Assembly: GCA_035943935.1 (NCBI GenBank)
Contig: DASZBR010000004.1
Span: 1-58,215 of the forward strand
DNA: 58,215 nt
From: DASZBR01 sp035943935
GTDB taxonomy: Bacteria; Pseudomonadota; Gammaproteobacteria; DASZBR01
Direction of reading: 5' to 3'
The translations under genes and the position numbers were made by a program. Every line of letters begins with the position of its first letter. Position 1 is the stretch's first letter. Shown here piece by piece: positions 33,092-41,875 of this stretch. The notes below the pieces were generated by a model that was given only the letters and a program-made list of their open reading frames with translations, had not been told where the DNA came from and ran no database searches.

Positions 33092-34372
33092 TTAGAGTGG
33101 TTTTAAAAAAGTATAAAACATTGCAACGACAGAAATAAGCATTCCACCAAAGGTTATCCAAAGAAAAAGTTTGGATAACCTTCTGCTTTTGTATTTACCC
33201 ATGATGTTTTCATTTTTTGCAATTAACCCGATCAGGAAAATAAGCGGAACGGCAACAATTCCATTCAACACGGCGGAATACACTAATGCTTTTATGGGAT
33301 CAATTCCCACAAAGTTAATCACGAGTCCAGCGATAGTCGACAGCGTAATCACACCATAAAATTTATGGGCGTTTTTTAATTTTAAATTCAGTCCACTTTG
33401 CCAGTTGAATGTTTCACTGACGGCGTATGCGGCAGATCCAGCCATAATGGGTACTGCAATAAGTCCAAGTCCTATAATGCCTATCGCAAAAATAAGTTTT
33501 GCTAAATAACCCGCATGAGGAAATGTTTGTACGAAAGGTTCTAACGCTCGTGCCGCATCAGCTGATGTTTTAATATCCGTGATGCCATTTGTGTGTAAAA
33601 CCGTTGCGGTTACAACAATAATTGCCCAAGCGACAATCTCCGAAATAAGCATCCCTACAAAATTATCGATGCGTATTCTTCTGATGGCTCTCCAGCTTAC
33701 GCGATGTCCACTGTTCGGGCTATGGGCAGTTCTTTCACGTTCTTCTTCCACAACCATAGAGGTTTGCCAAAAAAATAAGTAGGGCGTGATGGTGGTGCCT
33801 AATAAGCCCGTAATAATAAATAAAAATTGAAAATTAAATTCAAGATGTGGGACAAATGTGGCTTTAATAATTGTCCACCAGGGTTCATGGACCATCAATA
33901 CGGTGATGGGATAGGCAATTAATGTAAGGCATAACCATTTTAAATAACCGGCGTAGGCTTTATACGGCACAAATATTTGTAATATTAATGTGATGATTGC
34001 AAATACTAACGTAAGAATCGCAAAGTTGATGGGAAGGATGAGATTGGCAGCCGCCGCCATTGCTCCTATGTCAGCACCAATGTTGATAGTGTTTGCGATA
34101 AGAAAGAGTGCCACTGAAAAATAGAGAACGCGACGACCATAATTTTCTTTGATAACGCCAGCGAGACCTTTGCCAGAAACGGCGCCTATACGTGCACAGG
34201 CTTCTTGAATCGCTACCAGTAAAGGTAGCATGAAAATGGCTGTCCATAATTGCCCATAGCCAAATTGCGCACCGGTTTGAGAATACGTTGCAATGCCAGA
34301 AGGATCGTCATCTGCCGCGCCGGTAACAACGCCGGGTCCAAATCTTCTCAAGAATTTTTTCACGCGATTCAC
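33092..34372 (-). CDS. Nramp-family divalent metal transporter (variant motifs)
   Basis: A 426-residue transporter with about eleven membrane helices. The Nramp-family TM1 region reads DDDPSGIATYSQTGAQFGYG, where classical Nramp proteins have DPGN, and the TM6 region reads AVPIMAGSAAYAVSE in place of the MPH motif. This places it in the divergent Nramp-related branch, whose members include magnesium transporters, so the substrate is open (Mn, Fe or Mg). GTG start. It is followed on the same strand by a small exported protein. Confidence 0.85.
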   Translation of the reverse strand: MNRVKKFLRRFGPGVVTGAADDDPSGIATYSQTGAQFGYGQLWTAIFMLPLLVAIQEACARIGAVSGKGLAGVIKENYGRRVLYFSVALFLIANTINIGADIGAMAAAANLILPINFAILTLVFAIITLILQIFVPYKAYAGYLKWLCLTLIAYPITVLMVHEPWWTIIKATFVPHLEFNFQFLFIITGLLGTTITPYLFFWQTSMVVEEERERTAHSPNSGHRVSWRAIRRIRIDNFVGMLISEIVAWAIIVVTATVLHTNGITDIKTSADAARALEPFVQTFPHAGYLAKLIFAIGIIGLGLIAVPIMAGSAAYAVSETFNWQSGLNLKLKNAHKFYGVITLSTIAGLVINFVGIDPIKALVYSAVLNGIVAVPLIFLIGLIAKNENIMGKYKSRRLSKLFLWITFGGMLISVVAMFYTFLKPL

Positions 34373-34392
34373 TAGAGCAATATCCCTTTTCG

Positions 34393-34776
34393 TTACAAAT
34401 GATCTTTAGTGTCTTTCTCTGCGTCAGCTTTGGTTTTATGAATAGTTTTATCTTTATGATGAGGAGGAGAGTAGAGCGAATAGAATTTCAGTGGCTGAGT
34501 CGAAGAGGTATTGATGACATTATGTTCCGTACCCGCGGGAACAATAATCACATCGTCTTCTTTAACCAGATGTTCTTTTTTATTCATGATGACTTTGCCT
34601 TCGCCTTGTTCGATTCTGAAAAATTGGTCTGTGGTGGCATGAATTTCCATGCCCACTTCTTCATGAGGTTTAAGGCTCTGGAGAACGAGTTGCATATGTT
34701 GGCTTGTAAAGAGGACTTCTCTGAAGTAGCTGTTCGCGAGGGTTAATTTTTCGATGTTGTTGACGTATCCAGTCAT
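34393..34776 (-). CDS. Cupin-domain protein
   Basis: About 127 residues with one cupin barrel. Motif 1 is MEIHATTDQFFRIEQGEG (His and Glu ligand candidates) and motif 2 is PAGTEHNVIN. The start at 34776 (MTGYVNN) is preceded by AAGGAG; longer forms have no ribosome site. The His- and Lys-rich tail (PPHHKDKTIHKTKAD) is unusual. Cupins of this type are often metal-binding; the reaction is unknown. Confidence 0.8.
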   Translation of the reverse strand: MTGYVNNIEKLTLANSYFREVLFTSQHMQLVLQSLKPHEEVGMEIHATTDQFFRIEQGEGKVIMNKKEHLVKEDDVIIVPAGTEHNVINTSSTQPLKFYSLYSPPHHKDKTIHKTKADAEKDTKDHL

Positions 34777-34845
34777 GTTATGTTGCTCCTTATGTAAATA
34801 ACGTGAATAATATAACAGAGTATTAACTTTTGAGGGAATCATATT

Positions 34846-35034
34846 ATGGAATGCAAATGTGAAAAATGCGGTATGGGTGTGAAGGGCTTAACGTGTAGCA
34901 AATGTAATACGGCATTAGTTCATGACACAATCTCAAAAGACAGCCATAAGATTCATGTGGCGAAATGTCCAAAGGGCTGTGGGATGATCAAATCACCGAC
35001 GTGTTGTGGGCAAGATATGGCGTGTTCGGTGTAA
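34846..35034 (+). CDS. Cys-rich small protein (10 Cys in 62 residues)
   Basis: A 62-residue protein with CKCEKCG, CSKC, CPKGCG and TCCGQ clusters plus three His. This suggests a zinc ribbon or a metallothionein-like metal-binding protein. It has no signal peptide. It is divergent from the cupin gene. No named family is certain. Confidence 0.7.
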   Translation: MECKCEKCGMGVKGLTCSKCNTALVHDTISKDSHKIHVAKCPKGCGMIKSPTCCGQDMACSV

Positions 35035-35070
35035 CGTTGTTTTTATGGATTTTTTAAAAGGAGCTTTGAG

Positions 35071-35238
35071 ATGAAAAAGTCAGTCATTTTAACAGGTGTT
35101 TTGATGAGTATTTTAGCAGTAGCCGGTTGTTCAACTACGTATAAAATGAATCCTCCCAGTCGTACCACAACGACCACAACTTCTCCGACATATGTAAGTC
35201 CCGTCGGTAGTTCGAGCAGCACTACAACGACGTATTAA
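35071..35238 (+). CDS. Small Thr/Ser-rich lipoprotein
   Basis: A 55-residue lipoprotein with signal peptide and lipobox VAGC (Cys20), followed by a Thr/Ser-rich tail. AAAGGAG precedes the ATG. Its function is unknown; it resembles other short lipoproteins of stress islands. Confidence 0.7.
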   Translation: MKKSVILTGVLMSILAVAGCSTTYKMNPPSRTTTTTTSPTYVSPVGSSSSTTTTY

Positions 35239-35256
35239 TCTGAGTAAGGAAATGAC

Positions 35257-35415
35257 ATGTCATTAGGCACGATTTTACTGATTGTTTTAGTACTTATTTT
35301 GTTAGGCGTCATTCCTACGTGGCCACACAGTAAAGATTGGGGATATTACCCCAGTGGCGGTGTGGGTCTTGTGTTGTTGATATTACTCATACTTGTATTG
35401 ATGGGTAGGATCTAA
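35257..35415 (+). CDS. DUF3309 small membrane protein
   Basis: A 52-residue protein with two hydrophobic segments around WPHSKDWGYYPSGGVGL, the hallmark of DUF3309. AAGGA upstream. Function unknown; it commonly accompanies CsbD and DUF1328 genes. Confidence 0.85.
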   Translation: MSLGTILLIVLVLILLGVIPTWPHSKDWGYYPSGGVGLVLLILLILVLMGRI

Positions 35416-35427
35416 GTTTCATTTCGA

Positions 35428-35461
35428 GCACAGCGGGAGAAATCTCGCTGTGCCTTTTTTT
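35428..35461 (+). terminator. Rho-independent terminator
   Basis: GCACAGCG / CGCTGTGC stem with additional inner pairs, followed by a T-run, 12 bases after the DUF3309 stop. Confidence 0.85.
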
Positions 35462-35473
35462 GGGGATTAAAAA

Positions 35474-37024
35474 ATGGACTTTTCTGCTGAAACATCAGGT
35501 TCAAATAATACGTTGTGGCTAAAAAATTTCGATAGACCTGATTATCCTGCGTTGACTCAAGATATCACCACGGATGTTTGTATTGTCGGTGGCGGCATTG
35601 CTGGCTTGACCACTGCTTATCGTTTGATATGTGAAGGTAAAAAAATTGTTCTCATCGACGATGGGAAACTGTGTAGCGGCGAAACAGGACGTACCTCAGC
35701 GCATCTGACCAATGTCTTAGATGATCGTTTTTATGAGCTTGAACGCGTGCATGGAGAAAAGAATGCAAGTCTTGCCGCATTAAGTCATGTTGCTGCCATT
35801 AATTATATTGAGCAAATTATTCTCAAAGAAAAAATCGACTGTGAATTTTTACGCGTAGACGGATATCTTTTCCCCGATAAAAAAGCCTCACAGAAAATGT
35901 TGGAAAAAGAATTGGCTGCAGCTACCCGTTTAGGTTTATCTGCAGAGATGTTAACCAAAGCACCCGAAAATACGTTTGATATGCAAAGCTGTTTAAAATT
36001 CCCTAACCAAGCTCAATTTCATCCCGTCAAATATCTTACTCAGCTAGCAGAAATAATAGTCAAAAAAGGCGGAAAAATTTATGAAAACACGCGAGCGATA
36101 AAATTCGACAATGGGTTGCCCGTGCGGGTAATTACAAAAGATAAGTGTGCGATCACCGCAAATGCGCTTGTTGTTGCAACGAATGTTCCTGTGAATGATC
36201 GCGTTATTGTCCATACGAAACAAGAATCCAGGCGAACGTATATTATAGGCTCGTTAATTCCGAAAGATTCTTTGTTGTCTGCTTTATATTGGGATACTGC
36301 AACGCCGTATCGTTATGTGCGTGTTCATAAAGGAAATTATAAATATAAAAATACAGAGTGCGATATGTTAATTACAGGCGGCGAAGATCATCGTACGGGT
36401 GTGCCTCCCAAAAACTATGAAGATTGTTTTCATAAAATCGAATCATGGACTCAAAAACATTTTCCTCAAATATTGAGTCAAGAATTTCGTTGGTCAGGAC
36501 AAGTTATTGAGCCTGTCGATTATCTCGCATTTATTGGTCATAACCCATTGGATAAAGATAACGTATACATTGCAACCGGTGATTCAGGAAATGGGTTAAC
36601 GCACGGAACCATTGCGGGACTTTTAATTTCAGATTTAATTTTAGATCGCACAAATGAGTGGCAGAAGATTTATAAACCTTCTCGGAAATCGCTTAAAACA
36701 TTGAAGGGTTACATGAAAAATCATTTGAGGACAATATTAAGCTATGGTAATTATTTTACGTCTGAAAAAATTTCGGATGTGGATAAAATTGAGCGTGGAC
36801 AAGGCGCGGTTGTCCGTCGAGGATTAAGTAAGATAGCGGTTTATCGAGATGATAATGGAAAAATTCATGAATGCTCTGCGATTTGTCCGCATTTGCATTC
36901 CATTGTTCGTTGGAATTCAGCAGAAAAAACCTGGGATTGTCCCGCGCATGGATCACGTTTTTCAGGAGAAGGTGTGGTTATCAATGGACCGGCTAATTTC
37001 AGAATGAAAAAATTAAAGGTTTAA
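35474..37024 (+). CDS. FAD-dependent oxidoreductase with C-terminal Rieske domain
   Basis: A 516-residue protein. The N-terminal DAO-type domain has the FAD motif VCIVGGGIAGLTTAYRL and GDSGNGLTHGTIAG near residue 375. The C-terminal 95 residues are a Rieske 2Fe-2S domain with CPHLHSIV and CPAHGSRF, giving the Cys-His/Cys-His ligand set. This fusion family is widespread but poorly characterised; substrates are probably amines or amino acids. It is likely cytoplasmic. Confidence 0.88.
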   Translation: MDFSAETSGSNNTLWLKNFDRPDYPALTQDITTDVCIVGGGIAGLTTAYRLICEGKKIVLIDDGKLCSGETGRTSAHLTNVLDDRFYELERVHGEKNASLAALSHVAAINYIEQIILKEKIDCEFLRVDGYLFPDKKASQKMLEKELAAATRLGLSAEMLTKAPENTFDMQSCLKFPNQAQFHPVKYLTQLAEIIVKKGGKIYENTRAIKFDNGLPVRVITKDKCAITANALVVATNVPVNDRVIVHTKQESRRTYIIGSLIPKDSLLSALYWDTATPYRYVRVHKGNYKYKNTECDMLITGGEDHRTGVPPKNYEDCFHKIESWTQKHFPQILSQEFRWSGQVIEPVDYLAFIGHNPLDKDNVYIATGDSGNGLTHGTIAGLLISDLILDRTNEWQKIYKPSRKSLKTLKGYMKNHLRTILSYGNYFTSEKISDVDKIERGQGAVVRRGLSKIAVYRDDNGKIHECSAICPHLHSIVRWNSAEKTWDCPAHGSRFSGEGVVINGPANFRMKKLKV

Positions 37025-37056
37025 AAGGGTGTTACTTTAACGAGGAGGAGTAGGGT

Positions 37057-37407
37057 ATGAGTTTTATTCGGATAATGGCAGTGTTATTTGGCTTAGCATT
37101 TTTGGCAGCGGGTATCGCGGGTTTTATGCCCATGTTTGTTACGGATGGTAATTTATTGGGATTATTTGAAGTAAATACTATGCATAATAGTGTGCACCTT
37201 GCTAGCGGAGCGGTTGCATTGTTATGTTCTTTTCATGCGAAAGCAGCAAAAGCGTACTTTATTATTTTTGGACTTGTGTATGGAGTGGTGGCGGTTTTGG
37301 GATATGTTAATGCTGGTAATTTAATGGTGATGCATATGAATATGGCAGATAACATGTTGCATGCGGGTATTGCGGTTGTTTCATTATTATTAGGTTTTTT
37401 CTTTTAA
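37057..37407 (+). CDS. DUF4383 membrane protein
   Basis: A 116-residue protein with four membrane helices. Motif HNSVHLASGAVALL and the general plan match DUF4383. A GAGGAG ribosome site precedes the ATG. Function unknown. A terminator hairpin follows. Confidence 0.85.
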   Translation: MSFIRIMAVLFGLAFLAAGIAGFMPMFVTDGNLLGLFEVNTMHNSVHLASGAVALLCSFHAKAAKAYFIIFGLVYGVVAVLGYVNAGNLMVMHMNMADNMLHAGIAVVSLLLGFFF

Positions 37408-37427
37408 ATAAATTTTTATTTCAGGCT

Positions 37428-37467
37428 ATCCCGGGTTTTGCTGATGCTTAATCCGGGATTTTATTTT
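37428..37467 (+). terminator. Terminator between convergent genes
   Basis: ATCCCGG / CCGGGAT with a loop of about 18 bases followed by TTTATTTTT. It extends into the 3' end of the convergent small membrane gene. Confidence 0.65.
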
Positions 37468-37720
37468 TGCAACCACAGCAGCAGTTGTAAATTAACGCAA
37501 TTAACAGTCCGCCGAAAAATCCGTCAATAAACCCACAGCCAGCGCCAATGAAACTTCCTATCAATGTTGGTGCATAACCGATATACATTGAGCTCATAAG
37601 AGTGACGACGGGAATACCAACCGAAAATTGCCACGCCAGTATGCCCATCAGAAACATGCCAATTGCTGTGGTTAAACCAACCGCAAAACCAAAACTGAGT
37701 ACGCGTAATTTTCCTGACAT
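37448..37720 (-). CDS. Small membrane protein (often labelled phage-holin-like)
   Basis: A 90-residue protein with two long hydrophobic segments and motifs SMYIGYAPTLIGSFIGAGCGFIDGFFGG and a terminal NCCCGC. Homologues are often annotated as bacteriophage holins, but no phage genes are near. It is probably a chromosomal membrane protein of unknown role. Confidence 0.7.
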   Translation of the reverse strand: MSGKLRVLSFGFAVGLTTAIGMFLMGILAWQFSVGIPVVTLMSSMYIGYAPTLIGSFIGAGCGFIDGFFGGLLIALIYNCCCGCKNKIPD

Positions 37721-37748
37721 GTGTGGCTCCTTGAGAAATGAAGGGATA

Positions 37749-38486
37749 TCAAAGCCAATCTAACAACGCTTCCGCAAATTTATCCGCCATCGGTTCTAAT
37801 AATTCTGTCGATCCTGTTCCCAGATCAAGCACTTTTAAATTGGGTAAGGTTTTATTCGCCCATGTTATCGTCGCTTTCTTCGTGATAATTCCTGTGCCCG
37901 CATGTAGTAATAATTTTTTGATCGGCGTTTGTTGAAGCCACGCAGAATATTGTTCAATAATATAAGCCACGGGGCTGTGTGGATTAATATACGGATTATC
38001 TTTCAAGGTTTTCCAAAAAGCGTCTGTTAACATGAGTTTTAATTTTGCCGATTCATTGCTCTCAAGTTTTTTTAATTGTTCAAAATACAGTGAAATATCT
38101 TGGCTATTTTTCTCGAGTCGTAGGTACGCTTCAGTAAATACTAATCCCTTTATTTTATCCTCATTGTGGCGCGCATAATCCAATCCAACAATAGAACCCC
38201 AACCACTTAACACCAGTGTTATATCTTCAAGATTTAGCGTATCAATAAATCCTTTCAAAAATAATGTGTGATCCTCGATAGAATACTCAAGCTTTGGTGA
38301 ATCTGATTTTCCCATGCCGATTAAATCGAGTGCGATACACTGTGCTTGCTTAGATACTTTTAAAATGACGGGTGCCCATCGTTCACTCGTTCCTGGCGCG
38401 CTGTGCAAAAACAATATGGTTTTGCCTTTGCCTGCAGTGAGGTAGTGCATATTTGCACCATGGACACTGATATGTTGTGATTCCAT
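37749..38486 (-). CDS. Haloalkane-dehalogenase-like alpha/beta hydrolase lacking catalytic residues
   Basis: A 245-residue alpha/beta-hydrolase fold protein that aligns by motif with haloalkane dehalogenases: CIALDLIGMGKSDSPKLEY, a WGSIVGLDYA nucleophile elbow, and the TEAYLR acid region. The elbow reads SGWGS where dehalogenases have HDWGS, so the Asp nucleophile is Gly. The oxyanion region HSAPGTS replaces HGNPTSS. The usual GLHYLQED catalytic-His loop reads GTGSTELLEP, with no His. Hence it is unlikely to be a dehalogenase or classical hydrolase. It is the last gene after the kinase and two response regulators, overlapping the second regulator by one base. A ligand-binding signalling role, as for RsbQ, is an inference. 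Confidence 0.8.
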   Translation of the reverse strand: MESQHISVHGANMHYLTAGKGKTILFLHSAPGTSERWAPVILKVSKQAQCIALDLIGMGKSDSPKLEYSIEDHTLFLKGFIDTLNLEDITLVLSGWGSIVGLDYARHNEDKIKGLVFTEAYLRLEKNSQDISLYFEQLKKLESNESAKLKLMLTDAFWKTLKDNPYINPHSPVAYIIEQYSAWLQQTPIKKLLLHAGTGIITKKATITWANKTLPNLKVLDLGTGSTELLEPMADKFAEALLDWL

Positions 38487-38863
38487 CAGGATGACCTCTT
38501 CAATAATTTTTCAATTTTTCCCAGCAAGGCAGGATAATCAATGGGTTTCGTTTCATACTCATCGCAACCCGCTTCCATTGCTTTTTTACGATCACCCAAC
38601 ATGCTGTGTGCGGTTAACGAAATGATGGGAATATGTTTTGTTTGTGGATCGGCTTTTAGATGTTGCGTGGCTTCCCAGCCATCCATGATAGGCAAACCCA
38701 TATCCATCAGAATAATATCGGGGGGAGTGTTTTTTACGGCTTTAATGGCGTCTTCTCCATTAACTGCAAGCGTAACATGATATCCTTCACCTTCGAGTCG
38801 TTGGCTCAACATGTCACTGTTAAATTCATTGTCTTCTACCAGTAAAATCTTTACGGCGTTCAT
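38486..38863 (-). CDS. Single-domain response regulator (CheY-like), copy 2
   Basis: A 125-residue receiver domain only. The acidic pocket (VEDNE), phospho-acceptor Asp in ILMDMGLP, Thr in SLTAHS and Lys in ETKPID are present. It is about 80-85 percent identical by eye to the adjacent regulator at 38878. No output domain, so it probably acts by protein contact or phosphorelay. It overlaps the pseudo-hydrolase start by one base. Confidence 0.9.
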   Translation of the reverse strand: MNAVKILLVEDNEFNSDMLSQRLEGEGYHVTLAVNGEDAIKAVKNTPPDIILMDMGLPIMDGWEATQHLKADPQTKHIPIISLTAHSMLGDRKKAMEAGCDEYETKPIDYPALLGKIEKLLKRSS

Positions 38864-38877
38864 AGCATTCTCTCTCT

Positions 38878-39252
38878 TTAGGCTTTCTTCAATAATTTTT
38901 CAATTTTTTCCAGTAAGCGAGGAAAATCAATGGGTTTCGTTTCATATTCATTGCAACCTGCCTCGATCGCTTTCTTGCGATCATCCGACATACTATGTGC
39001 CGTTAATGAAATGATGGGTATTGGCTTTGTTTTAGGATCTGCTTTTAATATACGCGTGGCTTCCCAGCCATCCATGATAGGTAAACCCATATCCATCAGA
39101 ATAATATCAGGTGGAGCTTTTTTTACGGCTTGAAGCGCCTCTTCTCCATTTACCGCAAGTGTTACTTCATATCCTTCGGCTTCTAATCGTTGCATTAACA
39201 TATCGCTGTTAAATTCATTGTCTTCTACGAGTAAAATTTTAACTGCGCCCAT
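38878..39252 (-). CDS. Single-domain response regulator (CheY-like), copy 1
   Basis: A 124-residue receiver domain with the same intact phosphorylation pocket (VEDNE, ILMDMGLP, SLTAHS, ETKPID). The start at 39252 is preceded by AAGGAGGAG. It sits between the hybrid kinase and its tandem copy, 14 bases from the latter, showing a recent duplication. Confidence 0.9.
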   Translation of the reverse strand: MGAVKILLVEDNEFNSDMLMQRLEAEGYEVTLAVNGEEALQAVKKAPPDIILMDMGLPIMDGWEATRILKADPKTKPIPIISLTAHSMSDDRKKAIEAGCNEYETKPIDFPRLLEKIEKLLKKA

Positions 39253-39267
39253 AACGGTCACTCCTCC

Positions 39268-41751
39268 TTATTTAACTTGAGTACAAATGGCATCGATAAG
39301 TTCTTCTCGAGAATAGGCCCCTTTTTGAAGAATGCCTTTACTGTACTTCGCCAACATGGTTCGTTCGTCTATCGATAAATCTTTCGCCGAAACAATGACA
39401 ACGGGAATATGTCGCCATTGTTTATTTTTCTGTAGTTCACTGATCATGGCAAACCCATCCATTTCAGGCATCATCAAATCCAATAAAATAATGGACGGTA
39501 ATACTTCTTTCATTTTATTCAAGGCATCTCGACCATTAATCGCTTCAATGGATTTCCATCCGGCTAGTTTCGCTGCCTCTGACATAATCTCGCGCGCATC
39601 GTCATTATCATCCACGACCAAAACCGTCGGAATTCCTTCAGGAACTAATTGTTTGACTTTATTCATCATGGTTTTTACATCGATCGGCTTCGTTAAAAAA
39701 TCGACTTCACCTAATACAAATCCTAAGCTTTCTTGGGACATATCTTTTGTCATGACCACCAGAGGGATTTTTGAAAGTTTTTCATCCGATTTCAATTCAG
39801 ATAACGTTATCCATTCATCCATCAAGGTATCATTCAGTGTGAAGGTGGTTGCAATATCAAGCACAATAATATCGGGCGGATTTTTACGCGCATGTTTTAA
39901 TCCCTCTTGACCTGTTTTGACGTGCGTAATCACAAATCCCATGGCTTTAATATCAGTTAACACATCTTCATAGGCGCTGGGATCGAAGCTAATGATTAAC
40001 GATGTTTTTCCCTGAAATTTCGCGACATCTGTTTTCTTCGCAGGAGAAGCGGGTGCAGTGATCTTTACCGCAACGTTCGTACTTTTTTGAGGTAAGAGAA
40101 TCGTAAAAACAGCGCCTTCTTTTTCTTTGCTTTTAACGCTGATTGTTCCGCCTAACAGTTCACAAAAACATTTCGACAAATATAATCCCAGTCCCGTACC
40201 GCCATAGCGTCGAGTTGTACTGGAATCGCCTTGTGAAAAACTCTGAAAAAGTTTTTCCAACTGTTCGGGAGGAATACCGATGCCAGTATCACTGACATCA
40301 AATTGAATCATAGAGCCGTGTGACGTCACATCCAGCGTAATGTTTCCATTGACCGTAAATTTGTCGGCATTCGCCAGTAAATTCAGCAACGCTTGACGTG
40401 AACGTAGAATATCCGTGCACATCATTTCTACATCCGTTTTGATATTCACTTTAAAGGTATTATTATTTTTTTCGAGAGACGGACGAATCATGGAATCCAA
40501 GTCTTTCACTAATTCTTTAATGCTAATCTCTTCTAAAAATACTTCCATTTTCTCTGCTTCAATTTTGGACAGATCCAGAATGTCATTAATCAGCAATAAG
40601 AGATGCTTTCCGGAATAAATAACTTTACCTAAATTCCTCGTGTATTTTTCAAGCCCCTCTTTTTTTGCATTTCCTTCCATCATTTCACTGTAACCAATAA
40701 TTGCATTTAAAGGTGTACGTAATTCATGGCTCATGGTGGCTAAGAATTCAGATTTTATTTTATTGGCGGATTCTGCTTGTTCTTTCGCTATTTTATAGTC
40801 AGCTGATAAGGCTTCCACTTTTGCCAAATATTCAGTTGCACGCTTTTGTGCACTTTGGCGTTCATTAAAAATACCGATTTGCACACCAATGTCGGTGAGA
40901 ACTTTGATCAGATCTTCATCAAGTGTGGCAAAACGATTCATAAAGAAATCAAGAACGCCGATCACTTCTCCTTCGAAAAAGATGGGGTAGGCGAATCCAC
41001 TGCGTAAATTGGCTTCAGCTGCCCACCCGGCACGAGCAGAGGTATCGCCCACCACCACATCCGTCATCCATTCTAATTTGTGATTTTGCCACACTTGACC
41101 CGGCAATCCCTCACCGATTTTAAATTCAAATTCTTTACTGCGATTACAAAAAACCTCAATGAGTTTATTGTCTTGTGTATACCATGAAGAGGTACAGCGT
41201 AAGGTGTGTGTAGTATTGTCTATTTTCCAAAATTCACCCACTTGGAGATGCAGATATCGACACATGACTTTTAAAATTTCTGAAATAACTTCTTCGAGTG
41301 CTACGGCATCTGTGAGGAGAACAATAATTTCATGCTGCATGGCTAAATATTTTTCGGCTTTTTTACGCTCTAATACATCTCGCACAACGCAAATCGTTGA
41401 AACACCGGCAACCACCAATGTTTTTGCAATCGTTAATTCAATCGGGATGGTTGTATTGTCGAGACGTTTAAGTACGGCTTCGTATAAGAGATCTTCAGTG
41501 GGTTTGATAAAAATAGATCCGTCGACATTTTCCATCATGTCTGCAATGGCTCTTCCGCGTAACGCTTCTTCAGGAAGGTTAAACAATTCACACGCGGCCT
41601 TATTACAAATTTCGATTTTATTGGCTTTATTTAAACCAATAATGGCATCCGCGGTTGCGCTGAGAATATCATCGGTAGGTAGTTTGACATCGGGGGTTCG
41701 AATGACCGGCTGGTCTTTTTTGCTCATCCAATCGCGTAATTTTTCAAACAT
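39268..41751 (-). CDS. Soluble hybrid histidine kinase with PAS, GAF and two receiver domains
   Basis: An 827-residue kinase with no membrane segment. Order: PAS (about 25-130), GAF (about 145-305), short coiled coil, HisKA with MSHELRTPLNAIIGYSEM (His342), HATPase (DTGIGIPPEQ, GGTGLGLYLSK), then two receivers. Receiver 1 (about 580-690) is degenerate at its acidic pocket; receiver 2 (about 695-825) has VVDDNDD and LLDLMMPEMDG and looks active. The signal is unknown; GAF/PAS may sense a small ligand, redox or gas. It is first in an operon with two response regulators and a pseudo-hydrolase. Confidence 0.9.
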   Translation of the reverse strand: MFEKLRDWMSKKDQPVIRTPDVKLPTDDILSATADAIIGLNKANKIEICNKAACELFNLPEEALRGRAIADMMENVDGSIFIKPTEDLLYEAVLKRLDNTTIPIELTIAKTLVVAGVSTICVVRDVLERKKAEKYLAMQHEIIVLLTDAVALEEVISEILKVMCRYLHLQVGEFWKIDNTTHTLRCTSSWYTQDNKLIEVFCNRSKEFEFKIGEGLPGQVWQNHKLEWMTDVVVGDTSARAGWAAEANLRSGFAYPIFFEGEVIGVLDFFMNRFATLDEDLIKVLTDIGVQIGIFNERQSAQKRATEYLAKVEALSADYKIAKEQAESANKIKSEFLATMSHELRTPLNAIIGYSEMMEGNAKKEGLEKYTRNLGKVIYSGKHLLLLINDILDLSKIEAEKMEVFLEEISIKELVKDLDSMIRPSLEKNNNTFKVNIKTDVEMMCTDILRSRQALLNLLANADKFTVNGNITLDVTSHGSMIQFDVSDTGIGIPPEQLEKLFQSFSQGDSSTTRRYGGTGLGLYLSKCFCELLGGTISVKSKEKEGAVFTILLPQKSTNVAVKITAPASPAKKTDVAKFQGKTSLIISFDPSAYEDVLTDIKAMGFVITHVKTGQEGLKHARKNPPDIIVLDIATTFTLNDTLMDEWITLSELKSDEKLSKIPLVVMTKDMSQESLGFVLGEVDFLTKPIDVKTMMNKVKQLVPEGIPTVLVVDDNDDAREIMSEAAKLAGWKSIEAINGRDALNKMKEVLPSIILLDLMMPEMDGFAMISELQKNKQWRHIPVVIVSAKDLSIDERTMLAKYSKGILQKGAYSREELIDAICTQVK

Positions 41752-41875
41752 GCCAAAACTCCCTTTATAAAATCCATGTCATAAGGGCATGAGTTTACGA
41801 TGATTTTGAATGGCTTGCTAGCTGTTAAAGCATGATATTGTTACCATCCATCGGGTTTAACGGGAGTAGGTAAAT

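Noticed and set aside
37448..37720. Phage holin and hence a prophage
   Set aside because: Only the small membrane protein resembles such annotations; no phage structural, lysis or integrase genes are near.
39332..39910. 192-codon open frame opposite the receiver domains of the kinase
   Set aside because: Same reason; the other strand encodes well-matched receiver motifs.
41159..41770. 203-codon open frame opposite the hybrid kinase gene
   Set aside because: It is the complement of PAS/GAF coding sequence and shows composition typical of antisense frames.
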